Positions 1-7,484 of a stretch of DNA of 64,000 bases are shown piece after piece (the stretch's first letter is position 1; the number at the start of each line of letters is the position of its first letter). Origin of the DNA: Streptacidiphilus albus JL83. Lineage in GTDB: Bacteria > Actinomycetota > Actinomycetes > Streptomycetales > Streptomycetaceae. The notes below the pieces were generated by a model, which saw only the letters and a program-made list of their open reading frames with translations, was not told the origin of the DNA and searched no databases. The position numbers were made by a program, and so were the translations under genes. The stretch spans positions 5,218,017-5,282,016 of the forward strand of contig NZ_JQML01000001.1 in assembly GCF_000744705.1 (NCBI RefSeq), given 5' to 3'.

Positions 1-5
1 GACAA

Positions 6-43
6 CGGGTGGGGGCATCGGCCGTAGGCCGTACCCCCACCCG
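6..43 (-). terminator. hairpin terminator after crp
   Basis: A 10-bp perfect stem (6-15 with 34-43) surrounds a second small GGCC/GGCC stem. It lies 44 bp beyond the crp stop codon, so it probably ends the crp transcript, and its symmetry would also let it work for a gene to the left. There is no T-run, as is usual for high-GC actinobacteria. Confidence 0.6.
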
Positions 44-86
44 GGTGTCTGTGGCGCCGACGTCAGCGCATCAGCGCATCAGTACG

Positions 87-761
87 TCAGCGCGAACGGC
101 GTGCCAGCCGTTCGACGTCGAGCAGGATCACCGCGCGGGCCTCCAGCCGCAGCCAGCCGCGCCCGGCGAAGTCCGCGAGCGCCTTGTTCACGGTCTCCCG
201 GGAGGCACCGACCAGCTGGGCCAGTTCCTCCTGGGTGAGGTCGTGCACCACGTGAATGCCCTCGTCGGAGGGCACACCGAAGCGGCGGGACAGGTCGAGC
301 AGCGCCTTGGCGACACGTCCGGGGACGTCCGAGAAGACCAGGTCCGACATCACGTCGTTGGTGCGGCGCAGGCGCCGGGCGATGGCCCGGAGCAGCGAGA
401 TGGCCACCTCGGGACGGGTGGTCAGCCAGGGCTGCAGGTCGCCGTGGCCCAGGCCGAGCAGCTTGACCTCGGTCAGCGCGGAGGCGGTGGCGGTGCGCGG
501 TCCCGGGTCGAAGAGCGACAGCTCGCCGATCATCTCGCTCGGGCCGACCACGGCCAGCATGTTCTCACGGCCGTCGGGAGAGGTGCGGTGCAGCTTCACC
601 TTGCCCTCGACGATGACGTAGAGCCGGTCGCCGGGGTCGCCCTCGTGGAAGAGGGACTCGCCGCGGGCGAGCGTGGTCTCCGTCATGGAGGCACGCAGCT
701 CGGCAGCCTGCTCGTCATCCAGTGCGGTGAAGAGCGGGGCACGCCGCAGTACGTCGTCCAC
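87..761 (-). CDS. crp: Crp/Fnr-family transcriptional regulator, Crp
   Basis: The product is a 224-residue cAMP-receptor-protein homologue. An N-terminal cyclic-nucleotide-binding beta-roll (about 10-125) carries the pocket motif GELSLFDPGPRTATA. The C-terminal winged helix carries QEELAQLVGASRETVNKAL. From memory it is nearly identical to the Streptomyces Crp needed for germination and antibiotic production. The GTG at 761 is chosen over an in-frame ATG 78 bp upstream because an AAGGAGG Shine-Dalgarno sequence sits just before it and the protein then starts VDDVLRRAPLF like its relatives. The gene stands alone and is followed by a hairpin terminator. Confidence 0.95.
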   Translation of the reverse strand: MDDVLRRAPLFTALDDEQAAELRASMTETTLARGESLFHEGDPGDRLYVIVEGKVKLHRTSPDGRENMLAVVGPSEMIGELSLFDPGPRTATASALTEVKLLGLGHGDLQPWLTTRPEVAISLLRAIARRLRRTNDVMSDLVFSDVPGRVAKALLDLSRRFGVPSDEGIHVVHDLTQEELAQLVGASRETVNKALADFAGRGWLRLEARAVILLDVERLARRSR

Positions 762-825
762 TCGGTCCTCCTTGTCGGCCGTGCAGGCTTGAGGTGCGAT
801 CCCCATCATGCCCGACCGGGAAACA

Positions 826-839
826 GTGCGATCAATCAC
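826..839. promoter_or_regulatory. candidate Crp operator upstream of crp
   Basis: GTGCGATCAATCAC has the GTG-N8-CAC form of the Streptomyces Crp motif as I remember it (GTG-N6-G-N-CAC) but lacks the conserved inner G. It lies 65 bp upstream of the crp start, in an AT-richer patch of the 228-bp space between crp and the next gene, so autoregulation is plausible but unproven. Confidence 0.3.
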
Positions 840-989
840 AACAAGTGTGGCTTATGGAAACCAGTGCTCCGTACGGGGGTACTGCCGGCAATGATCCGGC
901 ATCCGTCGCTGCGGCGTCGGGCACTTCTCCGTTTCTCGCTCGCAGGGCCCGCGCGGATCGGCGCGCCACAGGTCAGGGGGCGGTGCCGG

Positions 990-1955
990 TCAGGGGGCGG
1001 TGCCGCCCAGGGCGGCGATCTCGGTGGGGGAGGCGTTGCCGCCGCTGCACACCACGGCGACGCGCCGACCGGCGAATTCGTCCGGTCGGGCGAGGACGGC
1101 CGCGAGCGCGGCGGCGCCCGCGCCTTCGGCGAGGGTGTGCGCATGGCCGGCCAGCAGCCGCTGGGCGGAGCCGATCTCCTTGTCGGAGACCAGGTGGAAG
1201 CCGGACAGGCCCGTCCGCATCAGCCGCTGCGGCAGTTCGAAGCCGCGCCCGGTGGCCAGTCCCTCGACAGCGGTCAGGTTCGGCCGCTCCACGCAGACGC
1301 CCGCCTGCCAGGAGTCGTGGGCGGCCGGGGCGGCGGCGGACTGGACCGCGATCACCCGGCAGCGCGGTGCGAGCTCGGCGGCGACCAGGCAGGCGGCAGC
1401 GGCCCCGGTGCCGCTGCCGACCGGCACGACCAGCGCGTCCAGGTCCGGCCGGGAGCGGAAGAGCTCCAGGTAGAGGGTGCCGACCCCGGCCACCAGGGCG
1501 GGGGTGTCGCCGGGGCTGACCAGCAGGCTGCCCTCCCGCGCCGCCGACTCCTCGGCCCACTGCTGCGCCGTCGCCAGCGACGGCCCGTACAGGACCGTCG
1601 TCGCGCCGAGTGCCCGGACCGCCCGGACCTTGGCCTCGTTGGCGGCGGCGGGCATCACCACCGTGCAGGGCGTGCCGAAGGCCGCACAGGCGTAGGCGAC
1701 GGACTGGGCGTGGTTGCCGGTGGAGTAGGTGACCAGCCCGCGCGCCCGCTGCTCCGGGGTGAGGCCGGCCAGCAGGGTGAGGCCGCCGCGCACCTTGAAC
1801 GCCCCGACCGGCTGGGTGTTCTCGTGCTTGACGAACACCGTCGCCCCGGCCACCGCGTCGAGCGCCGGATAGGACCACATCGGGGTGGCGGGCAGCCGGT
1901 CGGCCAGCAGCGCCTCGGCGGCGAGGACGTCGGCGAACGTGGGTCCGGGTTCCAT
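990..1955 (-). CDS. PLP-dependent threonine dehydratase-like enzyme
   Basis: This is a 321-residue fold-type II pyridoxal-phosphate enzyme. GAFKVRGG contains the PLP lysine (K54), GSGTG near 178 is the phosphate-binding glycine loop, and VVCSGGN near the C-terminus matches the last strand of threonine/serine dehydratases. STGNHAQSVAYA is the substrate asparagine loop. Its length equals catabolic single-domain dehydratases with no ACT regulatory domain. The likely reaction is deamination of L-threonine or L-serine to a 2-oxoacid; serine racemase or another beta-eliminating lyase cannot be excluded. No partner genes are adjacent. The ribosome site is weak. Confidence 0.8.
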   Translation of the reverse strand: MEPGPTFADVLAAEALLADRLPATPMWSYPALDAVAGATVFVKHENTQPVGAFKVRGGLTLLAGLTPEQRARGLVTYSTGNHAQSVAYACAAFGTPCTVVMPAAANEAKVRAVRALGATTVLYGPSLATAQQWAEESAAREGSLLVSPGDTPALVAGVGTLYLELFRSRPDLDALVVPVGSGTGAAAACLVAAELAPRCRVIAVQSAAAPAAHDSWQAGVCVERPNLTAVEGLATGRGFELPQRLMRTGLSGFHLVSDKEIGSAQRLLAGHAHTLAEGAGAAALAAVLARPDEFAGRRVAVVCSGGNASPTEIAALGGTAP

Positions 1956-2020
1956 GGCGCCATCGTCCCGGCAGACCGGCGGGGGGTCCAGGGCAGGCCG
2001 CCCGGGACCTTCGTCCCGGA

Positions 2021-2070
2021 GCGGGTCGGCGCGGGTCGGCGTGGGTCGGCGTGGGTCGGGGCGGGTCGGG
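2021..2070. repeat. five tandem G(C/T)GGGTCGG(C/G) decamers
   Basis: Five head-to-tail 10-bp units fill the gap between two divergent genes. They follow directly after a 7-bp hairpin (2002-2019) with a CTTC loop. Slippage is the simplest origin. The repeats lie where both promoters must be, so copy number could affect spacing or protein binding. Confidence 0.7.
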
Positions 2071-2169
2071 GTGGCGGTCGGGGTGGCGGTTTGGTGGCGG
2101 CACGGCCGCGACCCTGGGACGGGAGCGTCCGACGGTGCATCATGGCCGACGGAGGACGGAGGTCAGTGG

Positions 2170-2919
2170 ATGGACGCCGTGACGGTCACCGTGGTCTGCG
2201 GGCTGCTGCTCCTTGCGGGCGCGGTCGGCACCGGTCGGCGGCTGGTCAGGTATCCGGGTGGCTGGGCGTGCTCCTTCGGCGGCGCCTTCTCCTCCCGGCG
2301 GCGGGAGTTGGCCGAGGCCCGGAGCGCGGTGCGGGCGCTGGAGCGGCAGCGGCGCCGTGAGCTCCACTCCGCGGACCGGGAGTTGCGTCGGGTGGAGGCC
2401 GAGCGGAACCGGCGGATCAGGGCGCTGCACCGGCAGCGGAAGCAGCTGGACGCCGTGGGCCACGGCGAACTGCTGCACAGTCTGGGTGGACTGACCCTGC
2501 ATCAACACGCCGTGCTGGTACGCGGTAGGGCAGTCCCGCTGCACCGGGCCCGGATCGGCCACGATCTGGCCCGTCATCAGCATGTGCTGCTGGTCACCGG
2601 GCAGGACGGCAGGCGGCGGCGGCTGACCCTGGACCGTGACCGGTACTCGGACGACGCGGTGCGCACCCTGGTGGCACGGGCACAGGGTGCGCTGGTCGAT
2701 GAGGAAACCTTTCAGCAGAAGCGGGAGGCCGACATCGCCGAGACGGAGGCCCAGCTGAAGCAGGCGCAGGCCGATCTCGCGCCGGTGCAGCAGGCCCGCG
2801 AGCGACAGGCGAAGGCGGTCGAACGCTGGCGCAACGACCCGCGACCGGTCAGGGCCGAGGCCCGGCTGAAGGCGGTCGGTGAGCGCTGGTGCGCCGACAC
2901 CGGACGTCGGCCCGGCTGA
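2170..2919 (+). CDS. hypothetical membrane-anchored coiled-coil protein
   Basis: The product is a 249-residue protein of unknown function. One hydrophobic segment (about 3-20) is followed by a charged Arg/Glu-rich helix (about 35-95), a compact middle part, and a second predicted coiled coil (about 180-225, QKREADIAETEAQLKQAQAD). This suggests a single-pass membrane protein with a large helical cytoplasmic part. The ATG at 2170 has GGAGG 10-15 bp upstream and places the membrane segment at the very N-terminus. The next gene follows after 64 bp on the same strand. I recognise no family. Confidence 0.75.
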   Translation: MDAVTVTVVCGLLLLAGAVGTGRRLVRYPGGWACSFGGAFSSRRRELAEARSAVRALERQRRRELHSADRELRRVEAERNRRIRALHRQRKQLDAVGHGELLHSLGGLTLHQHAVLVRGRAVPLHRARIGHDLARHQHVLLVTGQDGRRRRLTLDRDRYSDDAVRTLVARAQGALVDEETFQQKREADIAETEAQLKQAQADLAPVQQARERQAKAVERWRNDPRPVRAEARLKAVGERWCADTGRRPG

Positions 2920-2983
2920 CCGGCGCAGGCAATCCCGCTGATCGGCCGCCCGGCCGAGGGGCAGCTGAGGCACCATAACGTTC

Positions 2984-4729
2984 ATGAGTCGTACGACAGT
3001 TCTCCCGAGTCCCGCCGTCCCCAGCCGTCTCGGCAGACTCACCGAAACCGAGCGAAGGGTCTGGAAAGCCTTCCCTCTGGGGCAGTTGGTCGACCTGCGG
3101 ACGGGCGACCCGGAGCTGGACGACCCGGCCGGGGCGGACGCCTGGCCCGCCGGGCGCAGCGTGCGCGGCGAGGTGTTGGCCGCGCTGCTGCTCGGCGCCT
3201 GCCCGGCCGTGCCCGGAGCGGTCGCCGCACTGCGGCTCGCCGGGGCTCGGATCACCGGTGAACTGCGCTTCGACCACGGCACCGTCTCCTCGCTGCTGTT
3301 CCTGCGCGACTGCTGCTTCGAGGGGGCGATCGTGCTCGACGGCGCGGTGGCCGAGTCGATCGACCTGAGCGGCTCCCGGCTAGTGACGCTCAGCGCCTAC
3401 GGCGCCCGGGTGCACGGCACCTTCGATCTGCGCGACACCGTGGTCGGCGGCGCGGACGGGGTCGCCGTCCACGCGGACGGCATCCGGATCGACGGCGGGC
3501 TGCTGGTCAACCGCTGCGTCACCAACGGCTCCTTCGACCTGATCCATGCCGAGATAGCCGGCCAGGTGGCCTTCGTCGACGCCCAGCTGAGAAGCGCCGG
3601 ACCCGGCGGGGTCTGCCTCAACGCCGGCGGTATGCGGGTCGGCCGGAGCCTGCTCGCCCAGCGCCTCCGCACCCGTGGCGAACTCCGGCTGCCCGGCGCG
3701 CAGATCGGCAGTTCGCTGCTGCTGACCGGCGCGCAGTTGGACGGCGACGGCGCCGACGCGCTCTACGCGCCCTGGCTGTCCGTCGCCAGCGAGACGGCCC
3801 TCCGCCTCCATGTGGCCGACCCGGCGCGGAGCGAGCACGGCGAGGACGTCGACCGCCCCTTCAGCGCCCGGGGGACGGTCCAGCTGATCAGCGCCAGGCT
3901 CCGGGGCGGCCTCGACTGCTCCGGCGCGCAGCTCACCGCGACCGCCGGCCGACCGGCGCTGGAGGCCGACCGGATGGTGGTCGAGGGCAGCCTGCTGCTG
4001 ACCGCGGGCTTCCACACCGAGGGCGAGATCCGGCTGACGGCGGCCACCGTCAGCGGCCACCTCGACATCCGGGGTCTGGACAGCCCCAAGGCCGTGCTGA
4101 TGCTCCAGGCGGCGAGCGCGGCCGGCGGCATCCACGACCGGATCGACTGCTGGCCGGAACAGCTCCGCCTGGACGGCTTCACCTACGGCCCGTTCATCGA
4201 GTACCGGGACGCCAAGGAGCGGATCCCGCTGCTCCGCCGCCAGGCCAGGACCGCCGACCCGGGCCGGCTCGGCGCCTTCCGGGCCCAGCCCTACGAGCAG
4301 TTGGCGTCCTACTACCGCTCGATCGGCAACGACGGCGAGGCCAGGACGGTGATGCTGGCGCGCCAGCGGGCGCTGCGCGCGGTGCTGCTGCCGCGCTGGC
4401 GGCGGGTGCCCGGCGCCGCCCTGGACCTGCTGGTCGGCTACGGCTACCGGCCGCTCCGGGCCATCGGCTGGGCGGTCGCCCTGCTGGTCGCCAGCAGCGC
4501 CTACTTCAGCCAGGTCCGGCCGGTGGACGTGAGCCGGGAGGACACCTCGGTGTTCAACCCGGTTCTGTACGCGGCGGACCATCTGGTCCCGGTGATCCAC
4601 TTCGGCGAGTCCGACGTCTGGCAGTACCACGGCGTGGCGGCGGTGGTCACGGTGGTGCTCACGGTCCTCGGCTGGACCCTGGGCATCGCCATAGCTGCCG
4701 CCGCCACCAGGACCCTGACCCGCAACTGA
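2984..4729 (+). CDS. beta-helix-like membrane protein, unknown function
   Basis: The product has 581 residues. Roughly 70-400 consist of repeated short strands of the type GARITGELRF / GARVHGTFDL / SGHLDIRG, resembling pentapeptide or bactofilin-like right-handed beta-helices. Two membrane segments follow near 492-508 and 549-573. Streptomyces relatives are often labelled 'membrane-associated oxidoreductase', but I see no nucleotide or cofactor motif that supports this. A structural or scaffolding role at the membrane fits the sequence better. The residues just before the first membrane helix (YEQLASYYRSIGNDGEART) look like a conserved helical linker. Confidence 0.75.
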   Translation: MSRTTVLPSPAVPSRLGRLTETERRVWKAFPLGQLVDLRTGDPELDDPAGADAWPAGRSVRGEVLAALLLGACPAVPGAVAALRLAGARITGELRFDHGTVSSLLFLRDCCFEGAIVLDGAVAESIDLSGSRLVTLSAYGARVHGTFDLRDTVVGGADGVAVHADGIRIDGGLLVNRCVTNGSFDLIHAEIAGQVAFVDAQLRSAGPGGVCLNAGGMRVGRSLLAQRLRTRGELRLPGAQIGSSLLLTGAQLDGDGADALYAPWLSVASETALRLHVADPARSEHGEDVDRPFSARGTVQLISARLRGGLDCSGAQLTATAGRPALEADRMVVEGSLLLTAGFHTEGEIRLTAATVSGHLDIRGLDSPKAVLMLQAASAAGGIHDRIDCWPEQLRLDGFTYGPFIEYRDAKERIPLLRRQARTADPGRLGAFRAQPYEQLASYYRSIGNDGEARTVMLARQRALRAVLLPRWRRVPGAALDLLVGYGYRPLRAIGWAVALLVASSAYFSQVRPVDVSREDTSVFNPVLYAADHLVPVIHFGESDVWQYHGVAAVVTVVLTVLGWTLGIAIAAAATRTLTRN

Positions 4730-4760
4730 GGAGGGGCGGGCGGGCGGCGCCGGGTGCGGC

Positions 4761-5135
<375 letters not shown>

Positions 5136-5750
5136 TCAACGGGGGCCGTCGGCCGGGCGCACCTCCTGGAGCAGTCCCCAGGCGAACGTGGCCACCCAGG
5201 AGCGGGTTCGGCCCTCAGCGCCCAGGGCCTCCGTCTCCAGGGCCTCCGTCTCCGGGGCCTCGAAGGCGACGCCCCAGCGGGAGGGCGCGCTGCCCTCCAA
5301 CGGCCGGGCGCCGGGGAAGGCCGCGCCGACGTCGTCCACCACACAGCTCCAGGGCCGCAGGTCCGCCGCGGTGCGCAGCAGCGGCGCGGTGGTGTCCGGA
5401 GCGCGCACCAGCCACTCGTTCCAGACCGAGCCGCCGGGCCCGAGCAGCAGCTCGAACCTCAGCTCGGGCCAGAGCGACAGCGGCCACAGCAGCGCGGTGC
5501 AGCTCAGGTCCCCGGCGCGGCGCCGGACCCGCGCCTCGGCGGGGCCCAGCACCGACTCGTACCGGCGCGCCCCGTGCGCGGAGCGGGGTGACCGGATCAT
5601 CGCCTGCCAGCGCCGGTTGGCCTCGCGCATCCGGGCGCGGTCGGAGCCGAGCCGGCGTACCGCCTGCTCCACCAACTCCGGCCGGAAGTCCGCCATCCGA
5701 CGCAGCAGCACCAACTGGAACTCGTCCGGGCCGAACCCTTCGATCGCCAT
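5136..5750 (-). CDS. hypothetical protein
   Basis: The product has 204 residues with no family I recognise. It is soluble, Trp- and Leu-rich in the middle (SLWPELRFELLLGPGGSVWNEWLV) and begins with a helical segment (EFQLVLLRRMADFRPELVEQ). The C-terminal third has a short duplication, ETEALETEALG. It is the last gene of a same-strand run with the SHOCT and DUF6325-like genes, 40 bp after the former, so co-transcription is likely. Confidence 0.6.
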   Translation of the reverse strand: MAIEGFGPDEFQLVLLRRMADFRPELVEQAVRRLGSDRARMREANRRWQAMIRSPRSAHGARRYESVLGPAEARVRRRAGDLSCTALLWPLSLWPELRFELLLGPGGSVWNEWLVRAPDTTAPLLRTAADLRPWSCVVDDVGAAFPGARPLEGSAPSRWGVAFEAPETEALETEALGAEGRTRSWVATFAWGLLQEVRPADGPR

Positions 5751-5790
5751 GCCCTCCAGCCTGCCGTACCCGAGGGGTGGGGCCGCCGGG

Positions 5791-6138
5791 TCAGCCGGCC
5801 AGGATCCGGGCCTTCTCGGCGGTGAACTCCGCCTCCGTCAGCACGCCCTGGTTCCTGAGGTCGGCCAGGGTGGCGAGCTGGGAGACCCGGTCGACCGCCG
5901 GGGCGGCTGCGGCGGGAGCCGCCGGCGCCTGCTGGGCGGCGACCTGGGCCGCCGCCTGCGCGGCTGCCTGGTCCACCAGTTGCTGCTGGCTGAACTCGGC
6001 GCTCTGCTGCTGCTCGGCGCTGCGCTCGGCGGCGTTCCGCTGCATCCTGCCGGAGACCGCGGTGGCGGTGCCGGCGATCACCGTGGTGCGTGCCATCGTG
6101 CCGAGCAGGCCCGGCCGTCCCATCCGTCGACGGATCAT
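5791..6138 (-). CDS. SHOCT-domain small protein
   Basis: The product has 115 residues. The C-terminal 30 (QLATLADLRNQGVLTEAEF) form a SHOCT domain, a short helical hairpin seen at the end of many bacterial proteins. Before it is a Gln/Ala-rich helix (about 45-80), and the N-terminus has a weakly hydrophobic stretch (TTVIAGTATAVSG) that may contact the membrane. It starts 18 bp after the DUF6325-like gene. Such SHOCT proteins commonly accompany DUF6325 genes in streptomycetes, as I recall. Confidence 0.8.
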   Translation of the reverse strand: MIRRRMGRPGLLGTMARTTVIAGTATAVSGRMQRNAAERSAEQQQSAEFSQQQLVDQAAAQAAAQVAAQQAPAAPAAAAPAVDRVSQLATLADLRNQGVLTEAEFTAEKARILAG

Positions 6139-6155
6139 CGTCTTCCCCTGCTCCC

Positions 6156-6596
6156 TCAGTCCTTGTCCAGTGAGGTGATCGCCTGCAGCACGGCGTCCCG
6201 GGGAATGCGCTCCAGCAGGACGACCCGTCCGTGCGAGCCGCGCAGCGCCGCACCCAGCCGGGCCGCCCAGGTGTTCTCCCAGACCACCACCATCGCGGAG
6301 GAGCCCGGCTCCATACCGGCGCCGACCGACGCCAGGTCCTCGTCGCTGAGCAGGTCGAACTCGTCGCCGGTGACCCGCTCGAAGGCGAGGGCGACGTCCG
6401 AGTCGGACAGCTCCACCACGTCGACGGAACCGTCGCCGTCCTTGCGCAGGAAGGTCAGGTCGAGGATCCGGACCGTGCCGCTGTCCTGCAGCTCACGCAG
6501 GGCGGGAGCGACGTCGCCGTTGAATCTGCTGTTGTCGAACGCGATCACTGCGACGTCCACCGGGCCGACCGTGTCGGCCGTGAGGGTGTTGGGCAC
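6156..6596 (-). CDS. DUF6325-like protein
   Basis: The product is a 146-residue acidic protein. The pattern GPVDVAVIAFDNSRFNGDVA, then a run of Asp/Glu with LTFLRKDGDGSV, and finally MVVVWENTWAARLGAAL matches DUF6325 proteins, which I know only as an uncharacterised actinobacterial family with a ferredoxin-like pattern. It heads a three-gene minus-strand run. A stress-related or envelope role has been guessed for such clusters; nothing in this sequence proves it. Confidence 0.7.
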   Translation of the reverse strand: MPNTLTADTVGPVDVAVIAFDNSRFNGDVAPALRELQDSGTVRILDLTFLRKDGDGSVDVVELSDSDVALAFERVTGDEFDLLSDEDLASVGAGMEPGSSAMVVVWENTWAARLGAALRGSHGRVVLLERIPRDAVLQAITSLDKD

Positions 6597-6719
6597 GGAA
6601 CTGCCGCCTTCCTTGATGAATCCACATGAACGGGGACAAGTCGGAAGCGGTCCCAGCCTAAGCGCATTCCGCGGGTTCGGCGTCTTCGCCCGGGTACGGG
6701 TACGGGGTGCGGCGGGCGG

Positions 6720-7304
6720 TCAGGCCTTTGCCGCCTTCGCGGCGGCCTTCGCCGCCTGCTTGAAGGCGCGGACCTTGTCCAGCGACTCGGGGCCGGTGAT
6801 GTCGGCGACCGAGCGGAAGCTGTCCTTCTCGCCGTAGGGGCCCGCCGCCTCGCGCCAGCCCTGCGGCTGGACGCCCAACTGCTTGCCGAGCAGCGCCAGG
6901 AAGATCTGCGCCTTCTGCTTGCCGAAGCCGGGCAGCTCGACCAGCCGGTCGAACAGCTCCGTGCCGCTGCCGACGCCGCTCCACACCTTGGTGACGTCCC
7001 CGTCGTAGTGCTCGTCCAGGAACGCGCACAGCTGCTGGATCCGCTTCGCCATCGATCCCGGGTAGCGGTGGACCGCCGGTTTCTGCGAGCAGAGCGCGGC
7101 GAAGGCGTCGGGGTCCTGGGTGGCGATCGCGTGGGCGTCCAGGTCCTTCCCGCCCAGGCGTTCGAGCAGGGTGTACGGACCGGTGAACGCCCACTCCATC
7201 GGTACCTGCTGGTCCAGCAGCATGCCGATCATCGCGGCCAGCGGGCTGCGGCTGAGCAGCGCGTCGGCGTCGGGGTTCTGGGCGAGGTGGAGGGCGGTCG
7301 CCAT
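6720..7304 (-). CDS. HhH-GPD base-excision DNA repair glycosylase
   Basis: The product has 194 residues with a helix-hairpin-helix motif, LVELPGFGKQKAQIFLALLG (about 120-139), typical of the HhH-GPD superfamily. It lacks the C-terminal iron-sulfur cysteines of endonuclease III. It likely removes damaged bases, although the catalytic aspartate after the hairpin is not obvious, so the chemistry is uncertain. The C-terminus is a short Lys/Ala tail (KQAAKAAAKAAKA) that may bind DNA. A good Shine-Dalgarno sequence (GAAGGAGAG) precedes the ATG. Confidence 0.82.
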   Translation of the reverse strand: MATALHLAQNPDADALLSRSPLAAMIGMLLDQQVPMEWAFTGPYTLLERLGGKDLDAHAIATQDPDAFAALCSQKPAVHRYPGSMAKRIQQLCAFLDEHYDGDVTKVWSGVGSGTELFDRLVELPGFGKQKAQIFLALLGKQLGVQPQGWREAAGPYGEKDSFRSVADITGPESLDKVRAFKQAAKAAAKAAKA

Positions 7305-7484
7305 CGCGGTCTCTCCTTCAGGTCTGACGGTTCACGCATGTCACGGTTCACGCCCATTGTCCGGGGCGGACCCCGGTCCCGCCCGGGAAGGCGCGAGGTC
7401 CGGATTTCGCCGAACGAGGGCGACAGCGGCCCGAGTCGGGCGCAGACTTGCGGCCATGGGGGGACGCGACCGGAGCCGGCGCCG

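Noticed and set aside
9-2360. A 783-codon plus-strand frame at the left edge
   Set aside because: It runs antisense through crp and the PLP enzyme, both of which are clear genes. Its composition is low-complexity.
3380-4630. A 416-codon minus-strand frame over the beta-helix gene
   Set aside because: It is the complement of a gene with correct third-position GC bias, and its product is Arg/Gly/Pro-rich without domains.
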